A program made the position numbers and the translations under genes. Shown one piece after another: positions 32,143 through 40,332 of a DNA stretch of 64,000 nt; within the stretch, counting starts at the first letter, position 1, and every line of letters starts with the position of its first letter. Source of the stretch: an uncultured Clostridia bacterium (GTDB taxonomy: Bacteria; Bacillota; Clostridia; Christensenellales; CAG-917); assembly GCA_947589475.1 (NCBI GenBank), contig CANQBO010000009.1, positions 1-64,000 on the forward strand, in the 5' to 3' direction. The notes beneath the pieces were generated by a model. That model was not told the origin of the DNA, ran no database searches, and saw nothing but the letters and a program-made list of their open reading frames with translations.

Positions 32143-33825
32143 ATGTTTGAAAAAGAAATTTCAGAAGCGCTCGCCGTAGAGGGACTTGCCGCGCAGGACG
32201 TGCTCGGCGCTCTCGAAGTGCCAAAAGACAGCGGAATGGGGGATATTTGTCTGCCGTGTTTCAAGTTTTCAAAAACACTCAGACAAGCGCCTCCCCTTAT
32301 CGCGGGGAAACTCGCGCCGTATGCGCAAAGTTTGGCGTTTGTAAGCAAGGCGGAAGTCGTGGGCGGATACCTCAACATATTCTTTGACCGTCGCACCGTT
32401 GCGGCGGGGATTGCTCCGCTTGCGACGTCGGACGTCGTCGGCGCGAGCGACGAGGGCAGGGGCAAGACGATCTGCATAGACTATAGTTCCGTCAACATCG
32501 CGAAGCCCTTCCACATCGGGCACCTCAGCACGACGGTGATAGGCGGCGCGCTGTACAGGATATTCAAGCACCTCGGCTACAACGTCGTGGGTATAAATCA
32601 TCTCGGCGATTGGGGCACGCAATTCGGCAAGCTCATAGTCGCGACAAGAAAGTGGTCGTCCCTTGAGGAAGTCGAAAAAAACGACGAATATTTCCTCAAC
32701 TCCCTCTACGTCCGCTACCACAAGGAGGCGGAGGCGCACCCCGAAATGGACGACGAGGCGCGCGCCTGGTTCAAGCGCATAGAGGACGGCGACAAGGAAG
32801 CGACAAAATATTTCGACGTTTTCAAAAAAGTCACTATGCAAGCGGTCGGCAAAATATACGACAGGTTGAAAATATCCTTCGACAGCTATGCGGGCGAGAG
32901 CTTCTACAACGACAAAATGGAGCCATGTCTCAAGATATTGAGCGACAAGGGACTGCTTGAGGAGAGCGAGGGCGCAAAGGTCGTAAATTTGGACAAATAC
33001 GATATGCCGCCTTGCCTTTTGGTCAAAGCGGACGGAGCGACGCTGTACGCCACGAGGGATCTTGCCGCCGCGTACTACAGAAAGCAGACCTACGATTTTT
33101 ACAAATGCCTGTATGTTGTCGCATATCAACAAAATCTGCACTTTAAACAACTGTTTCAGGTGCTTAAACTTATGGATTTTGCCGGCGCCGACGATATGGA
33201 GCATATCGCTTTCGGCATGGTCTCCATGGAGGACGGCTCCATGTCTACGAGAAACGGAAGGGTGATCTGGCTTAAGGAAGTGTTGGACAAGGCGGTCGAA
33301 AAAGCGGAAAAAATAATAAGCGAAAAAAATCCCGACATAGAGAATAAGGCGCAGGTCGCCGAGAGCGTCGGCGTCGGCGCGGTGGTTTTCGGCGCGCTTT
33401 GGAACAACCGCATCAAGGACATCGTGTTCAGCTATGACAAGGTGCTCAACTTCGACGGCGAGACCGCGCCATATGTGCAATACACATATGCGCGCTGTGC
33501 AAGCGCGTTGAGGAAAGGGGGCGAGTTCTGCATTGAGAAGGCGGACCTCGACGCGATAACGACGGACGAGGGCTATGAAGTCGTGAAAAGTCTGCTGTCA
33601 TTCGGCGAGAGCGTGAGGCAGGCGGCAAAACTCAGAGAGCCTTGCCTCGTCACCCGCCATATCGTAGACCTTGCGGGCAAATTCAACAGATTTTACATCG
33701 GACACCGCATAGTCGTAGACGACGAGGGCACTCGCAACGCGCGCCTCATGCTGACCGCGGCGGTAAAGAATACCATAGGCACGGGATTATCTCTCCTCGG
33801 CATAGACGCCCCCGAAGAGATGTAA
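32143..33825 (+). CDS. argS: Arginyl-tRNA synthetase
   Basis: 560-residue class I synthetase charging tRNA-Arg. The N-terminal ArgRS-specific domain (1-90) leads to the catalytic fold with FHIGHLSTT as the HIGH motif (near 123), DWGTQFGKL, YATRDLAAA, and the C-terminal anticodon-binding (DALR) domain from about 440 (APYVQYTYAR, CLVTRHIVDLAGKFNRFY). As in most ArgRS, a canonical KMSKS is absent; the equivalent is MSTRNG. GAGAGG precedes the ATG. It is monocistronic, with stem-loops at 33836-33890 separating it from the converging lipid kinase gene. Confidence 0.97.
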   Translation: MFEKEISEALAVEGLAAQDVLGALEVPKDSGMGDICLPCFKFSKTLRQAPPLIAGKLAPYAQSLAFVSKAEVVGGYLNIFFDRRTVAAGIAPLATSDVVGASDEGRGKTICIDYSSVNIAKPFHIGHLSTTVIGGALYRIFKHLGYNVVGINHLGDWGTQFGKLIVATRKWSSLEEVEKNDEYFLNSLYVRYHKEAEAHPEMDDEARAWFKRIEDGDKEATKYFDVFKKVTMQAVGKIYDRLKISFDSYAGESFYNDKMEPCLKILSDKGLLEESEGAKVVNLDKYDMPPCLLVKADGATLYATRDLAAAYYRKQTYDFYKCLYVVAYQQNLHFKQLFQVLKLMDFAGADDMEHIAFGMVSMEDGSMSTRNGRVIWLKEVLDKAVEKAEKIISEKNPDIENKAQVAESVGVGAVVFGALWNNRIKDIVFSYDKVLNFDGETAPYVQYTYARCASALRKGGEFCIEKADLDAITTDEGYEVVKSLLSFGESVRQAAKLREPCLVTRHIVDLAGKFNRFYIGHRIVVDDEGTRNARLMLTAAVKNTIGTGLSLLGIDAPEEM

Positions 33826-33835
33826 ATTAAAAAAT

Positions 33836-33890
33836 ATGCGGGCGCAATGCCCGCATTTAAAACATAAAAAAGCGGGGCAAACAGCCCCGC
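33836..33890. terminator. Two stem-loops between argS and the lipid kinase gene
   Basis: ATGCGGGC/GCCCGCAT (33836-33843, 33849-33856) and GCGGGGC/GCCCCGC (33872-33878, 33884-33890). On the minus strand the second ends in a T6 run and terminates the kinase; the first serves argS, with TTTAAAA after it. Confidence 0.7.
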
Positions 33891-33897
33891 ATATTTA

Positions 33898-34776
33898 TTA
33901 CTTTTTCGCCATATAAACTTTCAAGGTGTTGGGGACGAGGTGACAATTGATCTCGCTTCCGCCGAAGATTTCGCCGTCGGCTTCAAACATGCTGTCGTCA
34001 AGGACCTCGATCTTGACGGATGTGCCCTCAAACACCTCGGTGTAGGGCTTTTTGACGTGTTTCGCCTTGAGGAAACCGGGAAGTTCGATAGGTATGCGGC
34101 TCTTTTTCATTTCGTTGACAACGACTATGCTGAGTTTGCCGTCGTCCACGACTCCGTCGGGGCAGATGGGGATGCCGCCGCCTATGCTCTTGCCGTTGCC
34201 GATGCCGATCATAAACACGCTGCGCTCGCCCAACTCATTGCCGTCGATGGTGAATTTCATGTGGTGCCACTTAGGATGCGCAAGCACATATAATAGGGAC
34301 GCATAATATTTGACCTTTCCGTGGAAGGGCTTCATAGTCGCGTACTTTTGCAGTACGTCTACGTCCATGCCCGCGCCGAGCACGTTGAGACAGCGACGGT
34401 CGTCAAGCTGTATGAAGTCTATGTATCTCGCCTCGCCGTCGAGTATGATCTTCATGGCGTCCTCGACTTTCTCAGGGTGTCCCGACGCGGATACGAAATC
34501 GTTGCCCGTGCCGCAGGGCACAAGTCCCAACGTCACGTTTTCAAAATTCTCTATGCCGTTGAGCACCTCGTTGAAGGAGCCGTCTCCGCCGAGTACTATA
34601 AGCTTCATGTCGGGAGTTTTGCTGAGTTCGCGCACGATCTCGGTCGCATGGCCCTTGCGCTCCGTCTCGTGCACCTCGAAGGGTATCTTCGCGTCCGTCA
34701 GGATCGCTTTTACTTTGTCCAGAGCTTTCAGGCTTTTGCCTTTGCCGCCCGTGGGGTTGACGATTATATGAAACAT
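33898..34776 (-). CDS. Diacylglycerol/sphingosine kinase-family protein
   Basis: 292-residue lipid kinase of the YegS/BmrU/DagK type, which phosphorylates diacylglycerol or a related lipid at the membrane. The nucleotide-binding GGDGSFNEVLNG and the PCGTGNDFV motif are intact, with a two-domain layout (alpha/beta 1-125, beta-sandwich 126-292). No membrane helix is expected. An RBS-like AAAGGAGG precedes the start. Transcription is towards argS. Confidence 0.9.
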   Translation of the reverse strand: MFHIIVNPTGGKGKSLKALDKVKAILTDAKIPFEVHETERKGHATEIVRELSKTPDMKLIVLGGDGSFNEVLNGIENFENVTLGLVPCGTGNDFVSASGHPEKVEDAMKIILDGEARYIDFIQLDDRRCLNVLGAGMDVDVLQKYATMKPFHGKVKYYASLLYVLAHPKWHHMKFTIDGNELGERSVFMIGIGNGKSIGGGIPICPDGVVDDGKLSIVVVNEMKKSRIPIELPGFLKAKHVKKPYTEVFEGTSVKIEVLDDSMFEADGEIFGGSEINCHLVPNTLKVYMAKK

Positions 34777-34840
34777 ATTGTGACCTCCTTTTTACAAGTA
34801 TATTTTAATGAATATATCTTGCAAAGTCAACCGCGATGAG

Positions 34841-34866
34841 AAAAAATATCGGACAAAATGTCCGAT
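34841..34866 (-). terminator. Terminator of pyrG
   Basis: ATCGGACA (34848-34855), AAA loop, TGTCCGAT (34859-34866); T6 on the minus strand. It lies about 115 bases after the pyrG stop. Confidence 0.75.
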
Positions 34867-34980
34867 AGTTTTGTACGCTTGTATGCTTAAAAGTCAACTG
34901 TCCGAAAAAATGGCGCGAATTCCGAATGAAAATGGCGAGCCAAATCGCGGGCGGGTGCAAAAGTCGATTTGCGAGAGGAC

Positions 34981-36573
34981 TTAAATTTTGTATTCTTTTG
35001 CGGCGGCGACGAAATCTCGGAATATGGGGTTGGCGCGGTTGGGACGAGAGGTGAATTCGGGGTGGAATTGCACGCCTATGAAGAAACCTTTTGAGGGCGC
35101 CTCGACCGTCTCGACGATGTTGCCGTCTGGGGAGGTGCCGCTTATCGTCAGTCCCGCCTCTTCGAGCTTAGCGCGGAAGGAGTTGTTGAATTCGTAGCGG
35201 TGACGGTGGCGTTCCTCAATGAGATCCTTGCCGTACGCTTTCGCCATATATGTGCCTTGCTTTATCACGCATGGATAAGCGCCGAGGCGCATGGTGCCGC
35301 CCATACGTTTGCCGTTCTGGTCGGGCATGAGGTCAATGACGTGACTGCCCGATTTGGAAAACTCGCCGCTTGTCGCGTCCTTTATGCCCGCGACGTTGCG
35401 TGCGAACTCTATGACAGCGATCTGCATGCCGAGGCAGATGCCGAAATAGGGCACGCCGTTTTCGCGCGCGTAGCGGCACGCCTCGATCATACCCTCGGTG
35501 CCTCTTGTCCCGAAGCCGCCCGGGATGAGCACTCCCTGTACACCCGCCAGCTTCTCCGCGGCATTTTGACGGGTGATGCCCTCGCTGTCAATCCAATGCA
35601 ACTGTACGTTGGTGTGGCAGGCGTAAGAGGCGTGGTTTATGGACTCGACTATGGACAGATAGGAGTCGTGCAGAGAGACATATTTGCCCACAATGGCGAT
35701 ATGCACGGTGCCTTTGCGGGAGTGGATGTCATTCACCATAGCCTTCCACGGGGAGAGGTCGCACTTGTTTTTAAGTCCCAACTCGCGGCAGACGACTTTG
35801 TCGAGGCCGTTGTTGTGCAACATTATGGGAACTTCGTACAGGCAATCCGCGGTGGTGTTGGAGATGACGCAGTCCTCTTTGACGTTGCAGAAAAGCGCTA
35901 TCTTCTTGCGTATCGCGTCGCCGCAGTCGGAGTCGGAGCGCGTGATGATGATGTCGGGGGAGATGCCCATCGCCTGCAGTTCCTTAGTGGAGTGTTGCGC
36001 GGGTTTTGACTTGTATTCGTCCGAGCCGCTGATGTAGGGCACGAGGCATACGTGTATAAACAGGCAATTTTTGCGCCCCACTTCAAGCGAGAATTGACGT
36101 ATAGCCTCAAGGAAGGGTTGCGATTCGATGTCGCCTATGGTGCCGCCTATCTCGGTGATGAGGACGTCCGCGCCCGTCTCTTCGACGTTCTTTTGAATGA
36201 AACTCTTTATCTCGTTCGTCACGTGGGGTATGATCTGTACGGTCTGTCCGAGATATTCGCCCGCGCGCTCCTTGTTGAGCACGCTCCAATAGACTTTGCC
36301 GCTCGTGAGGTTTGAAAACCGCGTGAGGTTTTCGTCTATAAAGCGCTCGTAGTGCCCGAGGTCGAGGTCGGTCTCCGCGCCGTCGTGCGTGACGAAAACT
36401 TCGCCGTGCTGAGTGGGGTTCATAGTGCCCGGATCGATGTTCATGTAGGGGTCGAACTTCTGCGCCGCCACCTTGTAGCCTCTAAGCTTCAACAGCCTGC
36501 CCAAAGACGCCGCCACGATGCCTTTGCCAAGTCCCGAAACAACGCCGCCCGTCACGAAAACATATTTTGTCAT
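34981..36573 (-). CDS. pyrG: CTP synthase
   Basis: 530-residue CTP synthase, aminating UTP with glutamine and ATP. The synthetase half shows VVSGLGKGIVAAS and FDPYMNIDPGTMNPTQHGEV; the class I glutamine amidotransferase half has GGFGTRG and GICLGMQ with the nucleophilic Cys, then the terminal FHPEFTSRP with the catalytic His/Glu. Length is normal. GGAGAG precedes the ATG. The leader (36574-36688) contains a complete intrinsic terminator, so expression is probably attenuated. Confidence 0.98.
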   Translation of the reverse strand: MTKYVFVTGGVVSGLGKGIVAASLGRLLKLRGYKVAAQKFDPYMNIDPGTMNPTQHGEVFVTHDGAETDLDLGHYERFIDENLTRFSNLTSGKVYWSVLNKERAGEYLGQTVQIIPHVTNEIKSFIQKNVEETGADVLITEIGGTIGDIESQPFLEAIRQFSLEVGRKNCLFIHVCLVPYISGSDEYKSKPAQHSTKELQAMGISPDIIITRSDSDCGDAIRKKIALFCNVKEDCVISNTTADCLYEVPIMLHNNGLDKVVCRELGLKNKCDLSPWKAMVNDIHSRKGTVHIAIVGKYVSLHDSYLSIVESINHASYACHTNVQLHWIDSEGITRQNAAEKLAGVQGVLIPGGFGTRGTEGMIEACRYARENGVPYFGICLGMQIAVIEFARNVAGIKDATSGEFSKSGSHVIDLMPDQNGKRMGGTMRLGAYPCVIKQGTYMAKAYGKDLIEERHRHRYEFNNSFRAKLEEAGLTISGTSPDGNIVETVEAPSKGFFIGVQFHPEFTSRPNRANPIFRDFVAAAKEYKI

Positions 36574-36611
36574 AAAACTCTCCTATTGCCCTGTTTTGCC
36601 CCTATATAAAC

Positions 36612-36659
36612 AAAAAAAGGCGTTTTTTTTTAGGTGTTTTTTCACCTAAAAAAATCGCC
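36612..36659 (-). terminator. Attenuator-like terminator in the pyrG leader
   Basis: GGCG-T8-TAGGTG (36619-36636) pairs with CACCTA-A6-T-CGCC (36643-36659) around a T6 loop; on the minus strand the pairing is CGCC-distal and followed by T7 (36618-36612). It lies between the pyrG promoter and start codon, so read-through must be regulated. Confidence 0.8.
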
Positions 36660-36688
36660 GATAGACATTTTTTTCAAAAACAGGAATA

Positions 36689-36717
36689 AATATACCACAC
36701 CCTATGTCGCTTGTCAA
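36689..36717 (-). promoter_or_regulatory. Promoter of pyrG
   Basis: On the minus strand TTGACA (36717-36712), 17 bp, TATATT (36694-36689). The start region reads TATTCCTG, without the GGGCU slippage sequence known from Bacillus subtilis pyrG. Confidence 0.85.
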
Positions 36718-36735
36718 CATTTACGGGGAATTTTC

Positions 36736-36766
36736 TTGCGCGAAATTTTTGTGTCCGGCATATAAA
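36736..36766 (+). promoter_or_regulatory. Promoter of glmS, leaderless
   Basis: TATAAA (36761-36766) with a weak TTGCGC (36736-36741, 19-bp spacer). The ATG follows six bases after the -10, and no ribosome site is present. Confidence 0.55.
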
Positions 36767-36772
36767 TATTGT

Positions 36773-38500
36773 ATGTGCGGAATCGTCGGATACTCGGGAT
36801 CTCAAAATGCGAAAGCCATAGTTATGGACGGGCTGAGGACGCTGGAATATCGCGGCTATGACAGCGCGGGCGTCGCGCTGGGCGGGGACAGGCTCAAGGT
36901 GTTTAAGACGGCGGGGCGGGTGAACGCGCTGGACGCTATGTTGCCCGCGGGGGGAGCGTGCCATACGGCGATAGGGCACACGAGGTGGGCGACGCACGGC
37001 AAGCCGAATGCCGTCAACGCGCACCCGCATTTGTCATACGACAAAAAGATCGCCGTCGTGCACAACGGTGTGCTTGAAAATTGCGCGGAACTGAAAAGCG
37101 AACTCGCGGGGAAAGGAATAAGTTGCGTTTCGGAGACGGACAGCGAACTTCTCGCGCATCTTCTCGCGCTCGAGGGAGGGGATATGCTCGAGGCTGTACG
37201 GCGCGTGGGCGGCAAAGCGAAAGGATCAGCGACATTTCTTGCGATAAGAGAGGGCGACCCCGCCGTGTACGTCTTTAGAAAGGGTGCGAGCATGCTTGTG
37301 GCAAAGGGGGAGTACGGAAGTTTCGCCGCGAGCGACGGGCTTGCGCTTGCGCGCTATGTCGGGACGGCGACTGTGCTTCAGGACGACGAATATGCGCGCA
37401 TAACTCACGACGTTTGCGCGATCTTCAAAGACGGAGCGCGAATTTTCAAGTCTTCTACGCCCCTTCGAGTCTCTCCTCCGAAGGAGTGTGCCTGTCATAT
37501 GCGCGCCGAGATAGACGAGATCCCCGCCGCGCTTGAAAGGACGTACCTCAAGGTGAGCGAGGCGCTTGACGACGAACTCGCGGACAGAGTGAGGCGGGCG
37601 AAGCGAGTCATGCTTGCGGGGTGCGGGACGGCATTTCACGCGTGCAGGTACGGGAAACTTTTGCTGGAGCAGATGGCGGGCATATGCGCGGAGGCTGTTG
37701 CGGCAAGTGAGGCGGACGAGGGCGCGCCCGTAGACGGCGATACGCTTGCTTTATTCGTCACGCAGAGCGGCGAAACCGCGGACACTTTGCTTGCGATGAA
37801 GCGATGCGCGGAGGGCGGCGCGTACACCGTGGCTGTGACGAATGTCGAGAGCAGCGGCGCGGCGCTTGCCGCGGACAAGACGCTGTTTTTGGACGCCGGC
37901 GCGGAAGTCGCGGTCGCGGCGACAAAGAGCTATTGCTGTCAATTGCTCGCCGTCAATATGCTGGCGCGTCGCGTCGCGGGGGATATTTTGCGCGAGGAGG
38001 AGCTGAAAAAGCTCACGAACGGCGCAAAGGAATGTATTGCGCGATGCGAATTGTTTGAAAAACGCATGCTCACGGACAAGCTCTTTCTCGTGGGGCGGGG
38101 ACAGGACCTCGTGACGGCTAAGGAAGGGGCGCTCAAACTCAAGGAAATTACGTATAGACAGGCGGAGGCGTATGCGGCGGGAGAACTGAAGCACGGCCCC
38201 ATCGCGCTCATAGACTCTGAAAGCACGGTCATCGCGCTTGCGACGAGGGAGGACTGTCTGCCGCGTATGCGCGCTACCGTAAGCGAGCTGAGATCGCGCG
38301 GCGCGTACGTCGTAGGTCTGAGCGGAGCGGGAGACCTCGGCGCCGACAAGACGGTGTTTTTGCCCTCTCTCGAGGACGTAACTTTGCGCCCGATTCTTTG
38401 CGTATTGCCGCTTCAGGAGCTTGCGCTGTGTTCGTCGCTCTGCCTCGGTCTGGACCCCGACAAACCTCGCAACCTCGCAAAAAGCGTGACGGTCATTTGA
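36773..38500 (+). CDS. glmS: Glutamine-fructose-6-phosphate aminotransferase (isomerising)
   Basis: 575-residue GlmS, making glucosamine-6-phosphate for cell-wall sugar synthesis. The start must be here because the amidotransferase needs Cys as residue 2 (MCGIVGYSG); an upstream in-frame ATG (36704) would bury it. Class II glutaminase motifs follow (EYRGYDSAG, GHTRWATHG), then two SIS isomerase domains (CGTAFHA, TQSGETADT, ATKSYCCQ, GRGQDLVTAKEGALKLKEI) ending LAKSVTVI where VTVE is usual. No glmS ribozyme can precede it if the mRNA starts at the ATG. It diverges from pyrG. Confidence 0.96.
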   Translation: MCGIVGYSGSQNAKAIVMDGLRTLEYRGYDSAGVALGGDRLKVFKTAGRVNALDAMLPAGGACHTAIGHTRWATHGKPNAVNAHPHLSYDKKIAVVHNGVLENCAELKSELAGKGISCVSETDSELLAHLLALEGGDMLEAVRRVGGKAKGSATFLAIREGDPAVYVFRKGASMLVAKGEYGSFAASDGLALARYVGTATVLQDDEYARITHDVCAIFKDGARIFKSSTPLRVSPPKECACHMRAEIDEIPAALERTYLKVSEALDDELADRVRRAKRVMLAGCGTAFHACRYGKLLLEQMAGICAEAVAASEADEGAPVDGDTLALFVTQSGETADTLLAMKRCAEGGAYTVAVTNVESSGAALAADKTLFLDAGAEVAVAATKSYCCQLLAVNMLARRVAGDILREEELKKLTNGAKECIARCELFEKRMLTDKLFLVGRGQDLVTAKEGALKLKEITYRQAEAYAAGELKHGPIALIDSESTVIALATREDCLPRMRATVSELRSRGAYVVGLSGAGDLGADKTVFLPSLEDVTLRPILCVLPLQELALCSSLCLGLDPDKPRNLAKSVTVI

Positions 38501-38668
38501 CTGTTGCAATGTTGAGATATGCCTCTAAAATGCATAAAATGAAATAATGGGATAAAAAAACTGATAATTTTGGAAAACAGAACAGACCGACTCAAGCGAT
38601 AAGATCGTTGTCGTTTCAAACAAAGCGGAACATATTCGATCTTCCCGCTTGTCGGAGGAAAAGTCGCT

Positions 38669-40300
38669 TTAGAAAGTTACGTCTCCGTCGGAAGCCATGT
38701 CCGTATCCTCGAGAGCCTCTGCGCCGTCAAGGGATGCAGAGTCTTTTGTCGTCTCGGGGTCGGCGCTTTCGTAAGTCGCGGGAGTCTCGCTCTTAATATC
38801 GTCCGCAGTTTCGTCTTTATCGTCGCTTTCGTTCTGCGGATCATGGGGACTTTCTTTGCCCTTCAGCGCGCGGAAGCGAGCGGCAATATAAGCGAACGCT
38901 TTGCCGCCGAAGGCGCGGCACTTGTTTTCGGGCAGACCTACTTCTACGGATATAGTCATTATGAGCAACATCAGGAAAAACGTCGGTCCGAAAAAGTTTG
39001 TATCCACCATGCCGTATGCGTCAAACAGCCCCAGCCCCGCAAGCAGTGCGACGACAGCAGGCTCTTTTATTCGAGCGAGGAAAGTGCGGTATCTCCAGAA
39101 GTAGAAGAAGCCGAACGCGACCACTCCGACGACGCCCATCATCGCGGGGATCTGCAGCGCCGTAGAGTGGAACCAATAGGGCGTATATTTGTTGTGGGCA
39201 AGCTCTCCGAGGCGGTAGTCCCAACCAGCGCCGAATATGGGGTGCGCCTTAAAGACCGCCCACGCTTCGGGATAGAGTACGGTGTCGCGCCCCGACGAGT
39301 TGAGTCCCTTGTTCAAAATCGTGGTGAGTATCTTTGAGACGTCATTGCCGAAATATGCGAGCAAGAAAATGCCGACGCCGAACAGCACGCATACGGAAAC
39401 GCAAAACAGCGCGCGATTTTCGCTTTTTGCGGCGACGTAAAGTATCATTGCGGGCATGGCGACGGTCGTAAACAGTATAGCGCCCCTGCACCCCGTTGTG
39501 AATATAAGCACGTATTCGAGCAACGCGACGGCGACAAAGACGGGGGTTAGGCGGCTCTTTTTTATGCAGAAGAAAAGCGACGCGGGCACGCACATCGACA
39601 GCATGGGTGCGACGTTGTTGGGACCCGCCCAGCCGAGTTTTATGTTCTTTTGCTCCATTGCCTCAACAATGGCTTCAATATTGCCCATTCTCGCAAAGTA
39701 GACGATGAGTTGCACCACAACGACCAAACCCGTCGCAAAGAGTATCTTCAGCACATATTTGGGCAGATCGCCTTTGTTCGGCGCGTCGGAAAGCGCGACA
39801 AAAAAGAAGCAATATCCCACGCCCAATAGTATGATAAGCGCAAGCGCCGACACGACAGCCAAAGGATGTTCGTATGTCGAGCCTACGCCTCCGAGCGCAA
39901 ACGGAACGACCAGCGCGAGCAAGGCGCAATTAAATCCTTTTATCTTAGATGGGCGCAACAGCGAAACTTTCCTTTTGAAAAATATGAAATTGAACGCGAT
40001 GCCCGCAAACAGCAATGCTATGAGGGCGAGCATAGGCGCGTAGTTGTCGAGGGTCTTGTGATTTACGCTTATCGTGAGCGAAAACATGAACAAGGCGGGG
40101 AAAAACGACTTCGCGTCGCGACATATGAACAGCGACAGCGAGCCAAGCGCCACCATAACGCATATTATAGGCGCCCAAATATCGAACAGCCAGGCAAACA
40201 GCACTAGCAATGCGTTGAGCGCGATAAACAGATCCGAGCCGAAAAAGCGCTCAGACAAGCTCAGGAAAGATTTGAATGCGTTTTTTGTCGTTTCGGTCAT
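38669..40300 (-). CDS. O-antigen-ligase-like membrane protein 1
   Basis: 543-residue polytopic membrane protein with 11-12 helices of the Wzy/WaaL (O-antigen ligase) superfamily, which joins or polymerises surface glycans on lipid carriers. Family marks are TTGCRGAILF, GRDTVLYPEAWAVFKAHPIFGAGWDYR and the outer loop WFHSTALQIP containing the conserved histidine. A hydrophilic, Asp/Glu-rich tail (about 475-543) carries no obvious domain. It follows the homologous gene at 40333-41961 after 32 bases, so the pair forms one operon. No glycosyltransferases flank it, so the substrate is open. Confidence 0.8.
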   Translation of the reverse strand: MTETTKNAFKSFLSLSERFFGSDLFIALNALLVLFAWLFDIWAPIICVMVALGSLSLFICRDAKSFFPALFMFSLTISVNHKTLDNYAPMLALIALLFAGIAFNFIFFKRKVSLLRPSKIKGFNCALLALVVPFALGGVGSTYEHPLAVVSALALIILLGVGYCFFFVALSDAPNKGDLPKYVLKILFATGLVVVVQLIVYFARMGNIEAIVEAMEQKNIKLGWAGPNNVAPMLSMCVPASLFFCIKKSRLTPVFVAVALLEYVLIFTTGCRGAILFTTVAMPAMILYVAAKSENRALFCVSVCVLFGVGIFLLAYFGNDVSKILTTILNKGLNSSGRDTVLYPEAWAVFKAHPIFGAGWDYRLGELAHNKYTPYWFHSTALQIPAMMGVVGVVAFGFFYFWRYRTFLARIKEPAVVALLAGLGLFDAYGMVDTNFFGPTFFLMLLIMTISVEVGLPENKCRAFGGKAFAYIAARFRALKGKESPHDPQNESDDKDETADDIKSETPATYESADPETTKDSASLDGAEALEDTDMASDGDVTF

Positions 40301-40332
40301 GATATGCGGCTCCGATGCATGTAAATTTTAAA

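Noticed and set aside
36574..36772. glmS ribozyme
   Set aside because: The promoter sits directly before the glmS ATG, and the only strong structure in the gap belongs to pyrG on the other strand.
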